Of a stretch of 64,000 nucleotides of DNA, positions 20,882-29,931 are shown in pieces. Under the pieces are notes generated by a model, which worked only from the letters and a program-made list of their open reading frames with translations, ran no database searches and was not told where the DNA came from. This DNA comes from Acanthosepion esculentum (lineage: Eukaryota; Mollusca; Cephalopoda; Sepiida; Sepiidae), in NCBI GenBank assembly GCA_964036315.1, contig OZ038488.1:64755909-64819908 (forward strand), given 5' to 3'. Numbering within the stretch: the first letter of the stretch is position 1; each line of letters opens with the position of its first letter. The translations under genes were made by a program, and so were the position numbers.

Positions 20882-21041
20882 AATCTATCTATCTATCTAT
20901 CTATCTAAGTCACTTCACATATATAATTCCACCTATCTGATCTCAGTTTCTTCACATCTATCGATCCATCTCTCTCTCTCTCTCTCTCAGTCTCTTCACA
21001 TCTATCCATCCATCCATATTTCTCACTCTATCTCTCTTCTA

Positions 21042-21072
<31 letters not shown>

Positions 21073-21161
21073 GAAGTCTCTTCACATATATAATTCCACC
21101 TATCTTTCTCAGTCTCTTCACATCTATCCTTCCATCTTTCTCAGTATATCTCTTTCTTCTA

Positions 21162-21206
<45 letters not shown>

Positions 21207-21310
21207 CCTATCTATCTATCTATCTATCTATCTATCTCTTCATAATTATCTGTCTCATTTTCTTCACATATATCTATTTATCTCGGTCTCTTCACATCTG
21301 TCTATCTATC
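20882..21310. repeat. TATC array with repeated interruptions
   Basis: TATC runs alternate with CTCTTCACATATATAATTCC, TTCACATCTATCC and CTCTTCTAATCTATC. The set appears at least twice, giving a higher-order unit near 180 bp. Confidence 0.9.
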
Positions 21311-21496
21311 TATAGTTAAATTCTCAAATCTCGTAGCCAGCATAGAACTATAACTTTAAGTACCAATATTACGACATTCGGTGTCTGGGCCCGATACAGC
21401 ATTTTCAGTTAGAGACGGTGTATTCCTCAGTAAAAATCTCAATTCAGAATTTTAAATTCTGTGATCATATTATAGAAATGAGTAGGGAATGTTCTT

Positions 21497-21546
<50 letters not shown>

Positions 21547-21814
21547 TGCAGTAAAGTTACGTTTTCTTTTATTTATTTGATATGTAAAATTGTAAATACA
21601 AACTTTTACGTTCTAAGTGTGATTATATAGCGTTTATCAAAGAGGATTTACTAAAGTTAATTTTCGTGGATTCTTATTTACGTAGAGGTTCCAGATTTTA
21701 TCATAGTCTATCTGAATGTCTTTGGGAACATACAAAAGAACAAGCGCGTTAAATCTGTCTTCACTCGTTGAGCGCCTCATTCGAAATATTTGTTGGGGCA
21801 TCCCAACGATCCGC
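21311..21814. other. Unassigned spacer with a GATA run
   Basis: Contains (GATA)n at 21499-21546. The rest shows no gene or recognised repeat. Confidence 0.5.
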
Positions 21815-22090
21815 CCCTTGACCCAACAGAATATCTTTGAAAGAGACAGTTTAAATTTCTGGGCACATAATAAGAAAAGATGACTTGGAAATTTTCATAC
21901 TCACGGGACAGATTGAAGGCAGGTGAGTCAAAGGAAAAAAGAACTACCTGTTGAGATTGAGTAAATGGATGGCAGAGCAAGGTTTAAGAGAGATAACAAC
22001 AAAAGAAAATTTATTAACAGCTACAAAGGATTGGAAACTGTCGAGAGCCATGACCACCAACGTTCTAAAAAACACAAAGAATAGAAGAAC
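21815..22090 (+). pseudogene. RTE-type LINE 3' end fragment
   Basis: Plus-strand blocks parallel the 12.8-13.05-kb copy: AGAGACAGTTTAAATTTCTG, GGCAGGTGAGTCAAAGG, GAGTAAATGGATGGCAGAGC, and CTACAAAGGATTGGAAACTG with GAGAGCCATGACC. Frames are broken. Confidence 0.75.
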
Positions 22091-22739
22091 AGAATAACTA
22101 AATTCATATAGAAGAATTTCCAATATGTTTCTGCACTTGAAAACTGTTAATTTCTTTGATGGCAAACTGTGTTGTATTTTTTTTGTATTTGCCATCGATC
22201 GTTTCTGTTTAAGTAGAGCAACTGTTTAAATTAGAATATCTCTAGAAAGGCGTATGGGAATGAGACACGACATGTAAAAGAAAGAACGAGTTGAGAGAAA
22301 GAGCGAGCACAGAGGGAAACGAGAGAAGGAATAATATGGGAAGATAAGAAAGTGGAGAAATAAAGTGTGAGGGGAGAGAGAGAGGGTGAGGAGAGTATAG
22401 TATGCAAAGGGAGTCAGGAAAAAGAAGAGAGGAGAGAGAGAGAGAGAAGAAATAGTGAGATATTATCTCACTCTTTCTTCTCTCTCTCTCTCTATAGTAC
22501 ATACATATATAGTCATCAATATTAATCTTGCATGTACTGTCTATATCAGTTATGCTCCGAATTCAATTGAGACAGTGTGAACATCGGCTAGGCGGCTCAT
22601 AACAAGTTGATATCAATCATCGCAGTTCGAAAGAGGCATAGGGCAGTAACATGATGCAGAGGTAGATATTCGCAATCTGAGATAGAAATATATGAAAATA
22701 GTAATAAAGATAGATAGGCAGGAAGATATTGAGAGAGAT
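22091..22739. other. Purine-rich spacer
   Basis: GA-rich stretches (about 22330-22460) flank a short TC run. No gene was seen. Minus-strand frames with FSLSLSSLL-like runs are repeat translations. Confidence 0.5.
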
Positions 22740-22876
22740 AGACAGACATGGTGAGATAGATAGATAGATAGATAGATAGAAACTGACTCAGATAGATAGA
22801 AAATGACTCTGAAAGAAAGAAAGAAAGAAAGAAAGAAACTGATGACTTGGATAGATAGATTGAGAGAAAATGACTC

Positions 22877-22926
<50 letters not shown>
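22740..22926. repeat. GATA array, left of the gypsy insertion
   Basis: GATA runs with AACTGACTCAGATAG and GAAAGAAAGAAA interruptions run straight into the LTR at 22927. The array resumes at 27834 on the other side of the element. Confidence 0.95.
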
Positions 22927-23168
22927 TGTTATGGTCCACCGTTAGGACCAAGGAAGAACAACACGAACACAAGAGTAGAAATAACAAAAATATATTACTC
23001 AGAATGATAATACAAGATGTGGAAGGTGTTAGTATGACTGTCAGTCTGGTTTGGAGTGAACTACTATTGGCTCGACTCGATTCCGACTCCTACATCTCTC
23101 TTGAGAGGCACAGTATTCATAGTGTCAGGAAGAGTTCACTCTGTCGTTATAGGTATGGTCCCATAACA
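22927..23168 (-). repeat. Gypsy 3' LTR
   Basis: 242 bp, TGTTATGG...CCATAACA ends (8-bp inverted repeat). The TATA box of the partner LTR is changed here to TATGAATA. Confidence 0.95.
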
Positions 23169-23185
23169 CCCCCTCCCAAAGCTTT
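23169..23185 (-). other. Polypurine tract
   Basis: On the minus strand AAAGCTTTGGGAGGGGG directly precedes the 3' LTR. It would prime plus-strand synthesis. Confidence 0.85.
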
Positions 23186-23236
23186 TACCTCTCAGGGGTC
23201 TTTAATATTTTTTCCTCTTCGGATTAACATCAAAGG

Positions 23237-23497
23237 CTATGTAATTTTTCTTTTTCTGCTTGATTTCCGCGACTCTGAAATTGCTTGAGGCCTTTGCATA
23301 TTGAATGTATCAAATATTGTGTCCATCACTTCCTCCTCTTCCTGAGGTAGACCGTTAGAATCCTCTAACAGCCTCTTTCTGATCTGATTTAAGTGCCTTT
23401 TATGCGAGAACTTCGAACCCTGAATTATGTAAATCACGTTCCCGATTCGTTTCTCTATTGTGCCTAGCTCCCAATAGGATGTGTTGTTTTTGAACAT
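23237..23497 (-). pseudogene. Gypsy integrase C-terminal module
   Basis: An 86-codon frame reading YWELGTIEKRIGNVIYII, the GPY/F-type module after the integrase core. It is joined to the integrase frame at 23464 only through a frameshift in a run of eight T (minus strand). A basic tail (SRKSSRKRK) ends the polyprotein. Confidence 0.8.
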
Positions 23498-24342
23498 TTA
23501 AAAAAAACTTTCTCTCCTGGGTTAAATTCTCTTTTTGGTACAAACGACGTTGGTGATTGCTTTGTCTGTTTTAGCAGTAATTTGTCGAATACCGATCTAA
23601 TTTTGGGGGCAACCATCACTTCCGCAGGTGATAATGCTGATGTCGTAGTACTGTTCGGTGTAATTCTATACACTTGCAAGAATTGTTGTAAAGCCTTTTC
23701 TGTTGGTACGTCATAAGCTTTCCTTAGTGCTCTTTTTAATGTATCTACAAACCTCTCCGCTTGCCCGTTTGATCTTGGGTGATATGGCGGGGATTTGATG
23801 GGTTTCACCTGAAAAGTTTCACAAAATTCTTGAAAATCCGCAGATGTAAATTGTGTCCCATTATCGGTGACTAGACAATCAACCACTCCAAAACGAGCAA
23901 ACAGCTCGTGAAGGCAATTTATTGTAGTATCAGAAGTAGGTTTTCTACAACAAAATACTTCTGGCCATTTGCTGTAACTGTCTACTACAATCAAGTAGTA
24001 AAAACCATCTAATGGACCTGCGAAATCTACATGGATTCTCGACCACGGTCGATCTGTCTTAAGCCATGGTTTATGGATGATCGGAGGTGCTTTGACTGCT
24101 AAGGAACAGCCCTTGCATTTGTCCACCATATGTATAATATCTTGATCCATGTTTGGCCAGTACACGTAATTTCGCATTAAGGATTTCATCCTGTTCTTTC
24201 CTGGGTGGCCCATATGAAAATCCTTGAGGATTCGCCTTTGTAGCGTTTTCGGGGTTACTACTCTTTCATTATATAGCAGAACATTATCACATAACGAAAA
24301 ACTGTCTGATACATGCTTATCTTTAATAAATTCGTCATTCAC
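23464..24342 (-). CDS. Gypsy integrase (zinc-binding and catalytic core)
   Basis: A 292-codon open frame. Residues 43-79 form the HHCC zinc domain (HMGH, then CKGC). The core carries Asp106 (HVDFAGP), Asp160 (VTDNGTQF) and Glu196 (SNGQAERF), giving the D,D35E triad that joins the element cDNA to host DNA. The frame is open upstream past its nominal start to a single in-frame stop at 24511-24513, beyond which lies RNase H in the same frame. The listed start is GTG and probably not a true initiation site, since this is part of a polyprotein. Confidence 0.93.
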   Translation of the reverse strand: MNDEFIKDKHVSDSFSLCDNVLLYNERVVTPKTLQRRILKDFHMGHPGKNRMKSLMRNYVYWPNMDQDIIHMVDKCKGCSLAVKAPPIIHKPWLKTDRPWSRIHVDFAGPLDGFYYLIVVDSYSKWPEVFCCRKPTSDTTINCLHELFARFGVVDCLVTDNGTQFTSADFQEFCETFQVKPIKSPPYHPRSNGQAERFVDTLKRALRKAYDVPTEKALQQFLQVYRITPNSTTTSALSPAEVMVAPKIRSVFDKLLLKQTKQSPTSFVPKREFNPGEKVFFKCSKTTHPIGS

Positions 24343-24510
24343 TGCTTCGTTTCTTATTTCCTGTAATGTGACGGGGAGGTTTCGAATTGTAATACATAAT
24401 GATGTTCTAATGTCTTCCTCATGTCGTAGAGCTGCAATTACGGAATCTTCTAATGGCTCCGTTTTCTTTGGTATTAGTCTCGAAAGACCATCTGCATGCC
24501 CGATTTTGTT

Positions 24511-24966
24511 TTATGGAAGATACTCCAATTTAAAGTTATAGTTTAATAAAATAGTCCCCCATCTTAGCAATCTATTAGCAGTGTAGACAGGTAGACCTTT
24601 CTTTGATCCAAATATTGTCCATAACGGCTTGTGGTCCGTCTGTAAGGTGAAAAATCTACCGTAAATATATCTGTAGAATCTCGTAACCGCAAAAATAATC
24701 CCCAGCGCTTCTTTTTCGATTTGCGAGTAATTTTGTTCGGCTGGTAGCAACGTTCTTGACGCATTCGTAATGGGTTTTAGTGTCCCATCCGGCATTTTAT
24801 GAAGTATACATGCCCCAACACCATAGGCACTCACGTCACTCGCGACTATTATTTCCAATTTTGGGTCATAATACGCTAAAAATAAATCTGCTGTTAGAGT
24901 CTTAATGATTTTGTCGAAAGTTTTCTGACATTCATATGACCATTCCCAAATTTTTTCCTTCTTCAA
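24511..24966 (-). CDS. Gypsy RNase H domain
   Basis: 151 codons. The catalytic acids are visible in ASDVSAYGVGA, QIEKEALG and QTDHKPLW. This domain removes the RNA strand during reverse transcription. The frame ends in one TAA where the family normally continues into the tether and integrase, so a single nonsense change separates the two domains. On the upstream side a small deletion (about 24975-24990) removes roughly ten codons of the connection to RT. Confidence 0.92.
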   Translation of the reverse strand: MKKEKIWEWSYECQKTFDKIIKTLTADLFLAYYDPKLEIIVASDVSAYGVGACILHKMPDGTLKPITNASRTLLPAEQNYSQIEKEALGIIFAVTRFYRYIYGRFFTLQTDHKPLWTIFGSKKGLPVYTANRLLRWGTILLNYNFKLEYLP

Positions 24967-24974
24967 CAGTTCGT

Positions 24975-25955
24975 TTAGGAATAAATTCTTGATAATAATA
25001 TACTAAGCACAAGAAGCTTTGTAATTCGGCTACATTTTTTGGAGCCGGCATTTTTTTTTATTGCCGTGGCTCTTTCTTCGTCAATATTATGGCCCAGATA
25101 TTTTATCCCCTTCATAAAGAAGTCACATTTATTTTCTTTTACCTTAAAACCGTAGTTTTGTATCTGCCTGAAAACCTCTTGAACTTGTTCCCAGTGTTGT
25201 TCAATATTTTTGCTATTTATCAGGATGTCATCAAGGTATGCAATCGTGAAATCCAGTCCGCCTAGCACAGTGTCCATTATTTGCTGAAATATTGCCGGCG
25301 CGACCTTGATCCCGAATGGTAATCTTTGGAACTTATATAATCCTTTATGTGTGTTTATGCACAACAACCTCAAGCTTTCCTCATCTACTGATAATTGTAG
25401 GTATGCTTCGCTAAAGTCTATCTTTGAGAAAAATTTTCCTCCGTTCAACTTTGTAAAAACTTCCTCTGGATTAGGGAGAGGATAGTGATAATCCTTAATC
25501 GCTGCATTCAATCCCGTCGAGAAATCAGCGCATACTCGTATCTCACCCGATTTCTTTTTCATGTAAACCGTAGGTGCGGCCCATTGACTATATTCCACCT
25601 TTGTCAATATACCGGTTTTCACGAGTCTATCCAACTCTCCGTCTATTTTTTCTAATGATACGAAAGGTACATTTCTTTTCTTCTTGAAAATGGGTTGTAC
25701 ATTTTCTTTTAGTTCGATTTTGGCCGCCATTTTTTTACACCTCCCGAGGCCGGCTGAAAATACGCCGGGGAAACTCTCCTTTAATTTCTCCTTCAATTTC
25801 TCTGCCTCGGTCGATAACCTTTCCACTTTTTGGCAGAACGTATTTATCGGTAAATCCCAGAGGTCAAATTTCTGCATCCAGTCAGTTCCAAATAAATTTT
25901 CCGTATTTTTTAGAACATACATCTTTAATTTCTTGGCCATACCGTTGAATGTCAC
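24975..25955 (-). CDS. Gypsy reverse transcriptase
   Basis: 326 codons. Residues 176-185 (FSKIDFSEAY) and 240-243 (YLDD) carry the catalytic aspartates, and LPFGIKVAPAIFQQ (212-225) is the conserved palm block. After ATAIKK (near 25050) a nine-T run on the plus strand shifts the frame, so the last 25-30 codons listed are out of frame. The first 20-60 codons are the protease-RT linker. The start is GTG and internal to the polyprotein. Confidence 0.93.
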   Translation of the reverse strand: MTFNGMAKKLKMYVLKNTENLFGTDWMQKFDLWDLPINTFCQKVERLSTEAEKLKEKLKESFPGVFSAGLGRCKKMAAKIELKENVQPIFKKKRNVPFVSLEKIDGELDRLVKTGILTKVEYSQWAAPTVYMKKKSGEIRVCADFSTGLNAAIKDYHYPLPNPEEVFTKLNGGKFFSKIDFSEAYLQLSVDEESLRLLCINTHKGLYKFQRLPFGIKVAPAIFQQIMDTVLGGLDFTIAYLDDILINSKNIEQHWEQVQEVFRQIQNYGFKVKENKCDFFMKGIKYLGHNIDEERATAIKKNAGSKKCSRITKLLVLSILLSRIYS

Positions 25956-26130
25956 ATTTGTGATAATTTCCCCCCTCCAATTTGATTTTTCTTCCTGTTA
26001 CCGACCTGGCTATTTTATCTGTTCTCAACATGGTCGGTTTGTTTAATTTCTTCCACGTCTGTAAGCTAATAATGGCTAAATCTGATCCGGAATCTGATCC
26101 GGAATTTAATTGTAATCTGATTTTTTTTGT
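25956..26130 (-). pseudogene. Gypsy aspartic protease, frameshifted, with duplicated active site
   Basis: The frame read through 26100-26060 gives LNSGSDSGSDLAIIS where the family has one D(S/T)GSD. A 12-bp unit (GGAATCTGATCC type, about 26079-26103) is tandemly duplicated, adding four residues. The first copy has Asn in place of the catalytic Asp; the second restores an Asp-Ser-Gly. A run of eight T near 26121 separates this frame from the zinc-knuckle frame, and a G-run lesion near 25971 separates it from RT. Confidence 0.75.
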
Positions 26131-26345
26131 TTAACATTTCTACTTGTACATATTTTCGTATATTTATCCCGTCCGCTTGGTCAGTTCTAGTGACTCTTAC
26201 TCGGCTTTTGTTTTCTTTCTTAGTTCTACAATGCGAACTTTTATGCTCCACTTTATTGCACGACAGACAAGTCTTATAGCGGTACGGACAATCTTTGTAC
26301 CAATGCAAAGTCCCACAGAGATAGCATGACTGGGTGGTAATTTCT
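26066..26345 (-). pseudogene. Gypsy nucleocapsid with two zinc knuckles
   Basis: CYLCGTLHWYKDC (C-X2-C-X3-H-X4-C) is followed by CLSCNKVEHKSSHC (C-X2-C-X4-H-X4-C) and a basic stretch. This pair binds the genomic RNA in the particle. The first knuckle lies upstream of the nominal TTG start. After about 26130 the frame is wrong and ends at 26066. Confidence 0.85.
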
Positions 26346-26354
26346 TCTGAGTTT

Positions 26355-26570
26355 TCATTTGACTTTTTGTAGTAAAATAATTTGTTTGGTTTGTGTTTGA
26401 GGAGGGAACAAAACGTGTTTGTCGTTGTACTTTTTCGTATGTGAGCGACGCCAGACTCTTCTATATCTTTCGAGTCCTTTTTTACGCTTATACATCTCTG
26501 ACAGTTTTGTTAGAATTCTCCGTCTGATCTTCGCATCTTTAGTCGAAATCAGGCCTTGGACGAATATCAA
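26355..26570 (-). pseudogene. Gypsy gag, middle part
   Basis: 71 codons, reading IFVQGLISTKDAKIRRRILT then basic residues. This continues the capsid region but is displaced by a frameshift at about 26570-26580 relative to the upstream gag frame. Confidence 0.75.
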
Positions 26571-27172
26571 ACATTTAAAATTGTCCGGGCTGAGTTAAAG
26601 TCATCGCAGTGTTTGTTTACTACGGAAGCGAATGTTATATAGTCTTCGCTATCCTTTTTTGTTAAATTTAAACATTTCCACCTTTTGTAGAATAGTGAAG
26701 TGTTCGGACTAAATAATTCCTTTAAAAGTTTCACGGCTTCCTTGAAAGTCAACTCATTCGTTTTCCTCGGTAGGATGTAGTCTACGAATTTAGTGTATTC
26801 GTTTGACCCTAGTTTCCTTTTTAGTAGACATACTTTTTTCGCGTCTGACCAATTCCAGCAATCAAACTCATATGAATCTTCATATCTTCTGAAGTAAGCC
26901 GCGAAGGTTTTGTCTTCGTCCGGTGCATAAGTGAAGTCTTTGATAGAGCTCCATATAGCATTTTGCGAGAATGCCGCTTCATTTCCAGAATTTTTCCCTT
27001 TATTTGTTACTGCCCGTAATAGTAATTCTTGTAGTTTGAATTGCTTCTCTTCGTTTTTCTGTTGAATTTCTAATTGTTTTTCTTCGAGCCTAGTCTGTCT
27101 TTCCTCATTTTTTTGTTGCTGCTCGGATTGCATTTTCATTAGTTCCAATATGGTTGCCTTAAAGTCTTCCAT
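26567..27172 (-). CDS. Gypsy gag, N-terminal capsid part
   Basis: The likely start is the ATG at 27172 (MEDFKATILELMKMQSEQ). A Gln/Glu/Lys-rich coiled-coil-like segment (residues about 15-50) is followed by a capsid-type region with FAAYFRRYEDSYEFDCWNWS and LLKRKLGSNEYTKFVDYILP. The open frame extends upstream of this ATG to 27652 through the leader and LTR, but that stretch is repetitive leader. It stops after 201 codons because of a frameshift. Confidence 0.85.
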   Translation of the reverse strand: MEDFKATILELMKMQSEQQQKNEERQTRLEEKQLEIQQKNEEKQFKLQELLLRAVTNKGKNSGNEAAFSQNAIWSSIKDFTYAPDEDKTFAAYFRRYEDSYEFDCWNWSDAKKVCLLKRKLGSNEYTKFVDYILPRKTNELTFKEAVKLLKELFSPNTSLFYKRWKCLNLTKKDSEDYITFASVVNKHCDDFNSARTILNV

Positions 27173-27339
27173 GTTTACACCGTCATTTTGTGTAACTATT
27201 TTTCCTTTTTTCTCAGTGTAGACTTTAGGTCTTTGTCGCCTGTTGTTCTGGAACCTTAGTACGAAAAGATTTTCCTGCGTAGAATTCGATTCTGATTTGG
27301 CTGACAGGTAAATTCGTGTCTTCGTTACCACTGTTAAGG

Positions 27340-27591
27340 TTGATGCCCCTCCCCCAATTTTTTTTAAATCTTTTTTTTCGCGTAGAACTTGTTTTTTTCT
27401 CAATACCTCCGTCGCCTCTGTTATGTACGACCGATAGCAAAAAAGGTTTTTTTTAGATTCTCCGCGTATAACTTGTTTTTTCAATATCCTCGTCGCCACT
27501 GTTATGGACGACCGATAGTAAAGGGTTTGGTTTTGGGTTTTTTTTAGATTCTCCGCGTAGAACTTCGTTTCTTCAATATCCTCGTCGCCAC
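27340..27591 (-). repeat. Gypsy leader with tandem LTR/primer-site junctions
   Basis: The block comprising AGATTCTCCGCGTA, a T-rich stretch, ATCCTCGTCGCCAC and TGTTATGGACGACCGATAG occurs next to the LTR (27578), again near 27485, and in diverged form near 27405. The leader thus carries two to three copies of a unit of about 90-105 bp that includes the primer site and the first bases of the LTR. Confidence 0.75.
27578..27590 (-). other. Primer-binding site, tRNA-Ser(GCT) type
   Basis: The plus strand ATCCTCGTCGCCA equals the last 13 bases (with CCA) of the usual animal tRNA-Ser(GCT) acceptor end as I recall it. One base separates it from the LTR. On the minus (sense) strand this is TGGCGACGAGGAT. 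Confidence 0.85.
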
Positions 27592-27833
27592 TGTTATGGT
27601 CCAAGGTTAGGACCAAGGAAGAACAACACGAACACAAGAGTAGAAATAACAAAGATATATTACACAGAATAATAATACAAGATGTGGAAGGTGTTAGTAT
27701 GATTGTCAGTCTGGTTTGGAGTGAACTACTATTGGCTTGACTCGATTCCGACTCCTCCCTCTCTCTTGAGAGGCGCAGTATTTATAGTGTCAGGAAGAGT
27801 TTACCCTGTCGTTATAGGTAAGGTCCCATAACA
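27592..27833 (-). repeat. Gypsy 5' LTR with promoter elements
   Basis: 242 bp with TGTTATGG...CCATAACA ends. In the sense (minus) direction it has TATAAATA (plus 27779-27786), and further in an AGCCAATAG CCAAT-type box (about 27727-27737). Confidence 0.93.
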
Positions 27834-27836
27834 GAC

Positions 27837-27892
<56 letters not shown>
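27834..27892. repeat. GATA array, right of the gypsy insertion
   Basis: Continues the array interrupted at 22926. Starts GACAG, then pure GATA. Confidence 0.95.
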
Positions 27893-27895
<3 letters not shown>

Positions 27896-28204
27896 TTACC
27901 TTGTGAATAGTAACAGTAACGTGCAGCTTTCGATTATTTTACAATAGAAAATGACTGGCCTTACAATTTATTGCTAAATGTCTGAAATTTTGATACATTA
28001 TGTGTTGGGTGTATTCGCTACGTTGCACTGTTTTAGGACCATTGTAACCTATTGATGAACTCCACGTACCTCAACAATAAATGGCTATTTCTGCATCATA
28101 ATAAACCATGTCTAGAAAAGCCAGTTACCCAGAATTCATTTGAGGGACATTCTGCATACTTCATAAGTTTAGTCGAAAGGTTACGGACTCAATTTTCAAT
28201 TAGA
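27893..28204. other. Unassigned spacer
   Basis: No ORF, known repeat or structure recognised. Confidence 0.4.
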
Positions 28205-28573
28205 TGTTTTTAAACACGCCATACATACATGATGATGATGATGATGATGATGATCCGCTGCATCTTCACAGATGATGGTCGCCTAATCACGTTCGCTCCC
28301 AACCTCGCACCTCTCTCGTGCATGACCGCGAAGGTGACTTGCCAGGTCGACTGCGGACTTACATGAATTGTTACACAAATGACATACGAACAATGTGCTT
28401 GCCACATCGTTGATGGATTCACACCTCTGTGCCTGATTCATGTGCACCACCATGTGCTTTTTCAGTCCGGAGCTGGTTGTGCATACCTTGTCACACAGTG
28501 TGCAGGCTGTGACACTCTGTGCCTGGGGGATATCAAGGGTGATTTTTGCTTTATGTGACTTCCCATGATTCAC
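28205..28573 (-). CDS. C2H2 zinc-finger ORF, probable LINE C-terminus
   Basis: A 96-codon minus-strand frame (28573-28283) with two canonical C2H2 fingers: CTLCDKVCTTSSGLKKHMVVH and, 19 residues on, CHLCNNSCKSAVDLASHLRG followed by H, each C-X2-C-X12-H-X3-H. Downstream, in the same direction, is a GAAGATGCAGCGGATC segment and an (ATC)n run (28229-28254). Invertebrate LINE ORF2 proteins often end with such fingers and simple-repeat tails, so a retrotransposon 3' end is more likely than a host gene. No RT is found upstream, so origin is unproven. Confidence 0.55.
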
Positions 28574-28677
28574 CCAGCCAGTCTTTGAAAGAAGAATGCG
28601 CTGAAGTTGCCGCTTCAGTCGTTAGTGTCCCAGACGACATTCTTCGAAGAGTTGACACCCGTCACTTATCTACACTC

Positions 28678-28697
28678 ACGCACACGCGCGCACACAC

Positions 28698-28730
<33 letters not shown>
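28678..28730. repeat. (CA)n microsatellite
   Basis: CA/CG mixed then pure CA repeat, abutting the foldback element. Confidence 0.95.
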
Positions 28731-28734
<4 letters not shown>

Positions 28735-29125
28735 TATATATGCATCTTTCATTAAAAACGCAGACAAGGTACCACGATTAAGCTTTTTATTTAATTTTTC
28801 TTGTGTTCGGACAAGTGTTAATTGTTATTAAATATTAACTAAGAACATGACCACAATGTGCTGTGTTCGGAAAATAAAACATCTCTATAACACTAAAAAA
28901 ATATACACACAACGCACACACTCAATTAAACTGAAAAAGTAAAATCATCCTTGATAATGGCTAAAAGTATAGCCGAAAGCGCTCGGAATTATAGAACATT
29001 TGGACAGTTTCTACACACTGTGTCCAAAAAAGTAAACACTTGTTCGAACACAAGAAAAATTAAATAAAAAGCTTACTCGTAGTACCTTGTCTGTTGTTTT
29101 TAATGAAACATGCATAAATGAAGGA
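28735..29125. mobile_element. Foldback element with hammerhead-like core (family E)
   Basis: Left arm 28740-28822 (ACGCAGACAAGGTACC, AAGCTTTTTATTTAATTTTT, TGTTCGGACAAG) is the reverse complement of 29035-29120. The spacer carries a plus-strand core at 28951-28984: TTGATAA, T, a GGCT/AGCC hairpin, GAA, palindrome AGCGCT, C, then GGA pairing with TCC before the core. The same arms and core type occur at 31752-32025. No ORF. Confidence 0.7.
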
Positions 29126-29142
29126 TTGCTGCCTAAATATAA

Positions 29143-29150
29143 AATATATA

Positions 29151-29192
<42 letters not shown>

Positions 29193-29202
29193 CATATATA
29201 TT
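29143..29202. repeat. (TA)n microsatellite
   Basis: About 55 bp TA repeat next to the foldback element. Confidence 0.95.
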
Positions 29203-29299
29203 GTGTTTTGACATGAGGCAGAATGATTATAGTCAGTATCAATTGTCGTGCCAGACAATTTCTTCTTGCCAGAATCTTGAACATTTTAAAATCTACCTA

Positions 29300-29485
29300 A
29301 CGTCCGTGCATTGAATATTGCTGCAATATCTGGCCTGGTGCTCCTGCTATATATCTCGAGGTTCTCGATAAAATCCAAAGAAGAGACTGTAATGTTAACG
29401 GTCATGACCTGGCATCTCCACCTCAATGACCCTCCCAACGTCGTAACGCGGCTTCCCACTGCCTTTTCTATATTTTCATGGCAAA
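29300..29485 (+). pseudogene. LINE C-terminal fragment, plus strand
   Basis: Reads IEYCCNIWPGAPAIYLEVLD, KIQRR, a stop, then QRRNAASHCLFY. It matches the EYCCHIW block of the 0.9-kb LINE. One stop and loss of the remainder make it dead. Confidence 0.75.
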
Positions 29486-29689
29486 ACTGAACATTCAAAT
29501 AGAACATTCAAACTAAATAAATTGAAAATTCTCAAGAGAAACGAATTCAGTCCGTGGAAATATTTTATATAAAGAAAAATATAATTCAAGAATAGAGAAA
29601 ATATATTTACGTGTATACAGTTAACTGAAACAAAAGAAGAGAAAATATTTATGAGGTTAGCTTGTATGTGTGTGTGCGTGGGGGGGGGG

Positions 29690-29930
29690 TTGTACCACGT
29701 GCCTATGTTGAAATTTGTCAGTCTCTGTCAAGTAGACATTTTCCCTGGTCTCTCCACTGAGACGGGATGTGAAACAAGGTCGGGTTTAACGTGGGGAACG
29801 GCCGAAGACAAAAATTGACCAGCCCTCACAACCGTCGGTTGCTCTGGCATCGGTATTACTACCGATCTCCCCACTTTAGTGCAGTGTCGGGGTGCAGCTT
29901 CGGGAAGCTGTTCCCCGGCACCGGGCATCT
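29690..29930. repeat. GC-richer unclassified segment
   Basis: Higher GC than its surroundings, with CGGTCGGTTGC-type blocks and a GCAGCTTCGGGAAGCTG hairpin near 29894. It abuts the SINE at 29932. It may be another SINE head, but no A/B boxes could be placed. Confidence 0.35.
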
Positions 29931-29931
29931 C

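Larger units (their letters stand above)
22927..27833 (-). mobile_element. Ty3/gypsy LTR retrotransposon, full-length but decayed
   Basis: A 4907-bp element with two 242-bp LTRs, a primer-binding site, gag, a pol order of protease, RT, RNase H, integrase, and a polypurine tract, all on the minus strand. The order RT-RNase H-integrase is diagnostic of Ty3/gypsy. The paired zinc knuckles, the Ser-tRNA primer site and the integrase sequence suggest the Mag/K02A2.6-like group (inference). By hand the LTRs differ at about 14 of 242 positions, so insertion is not recent. Seven coding lesions are visible, at least four in homopolymer runs. It sits in a GATA array; the flanking 5-mers are GATAG (22922-22926) and GACAG (27834-27838), a target duplication with one mismatch. 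Confidence 0.95.
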
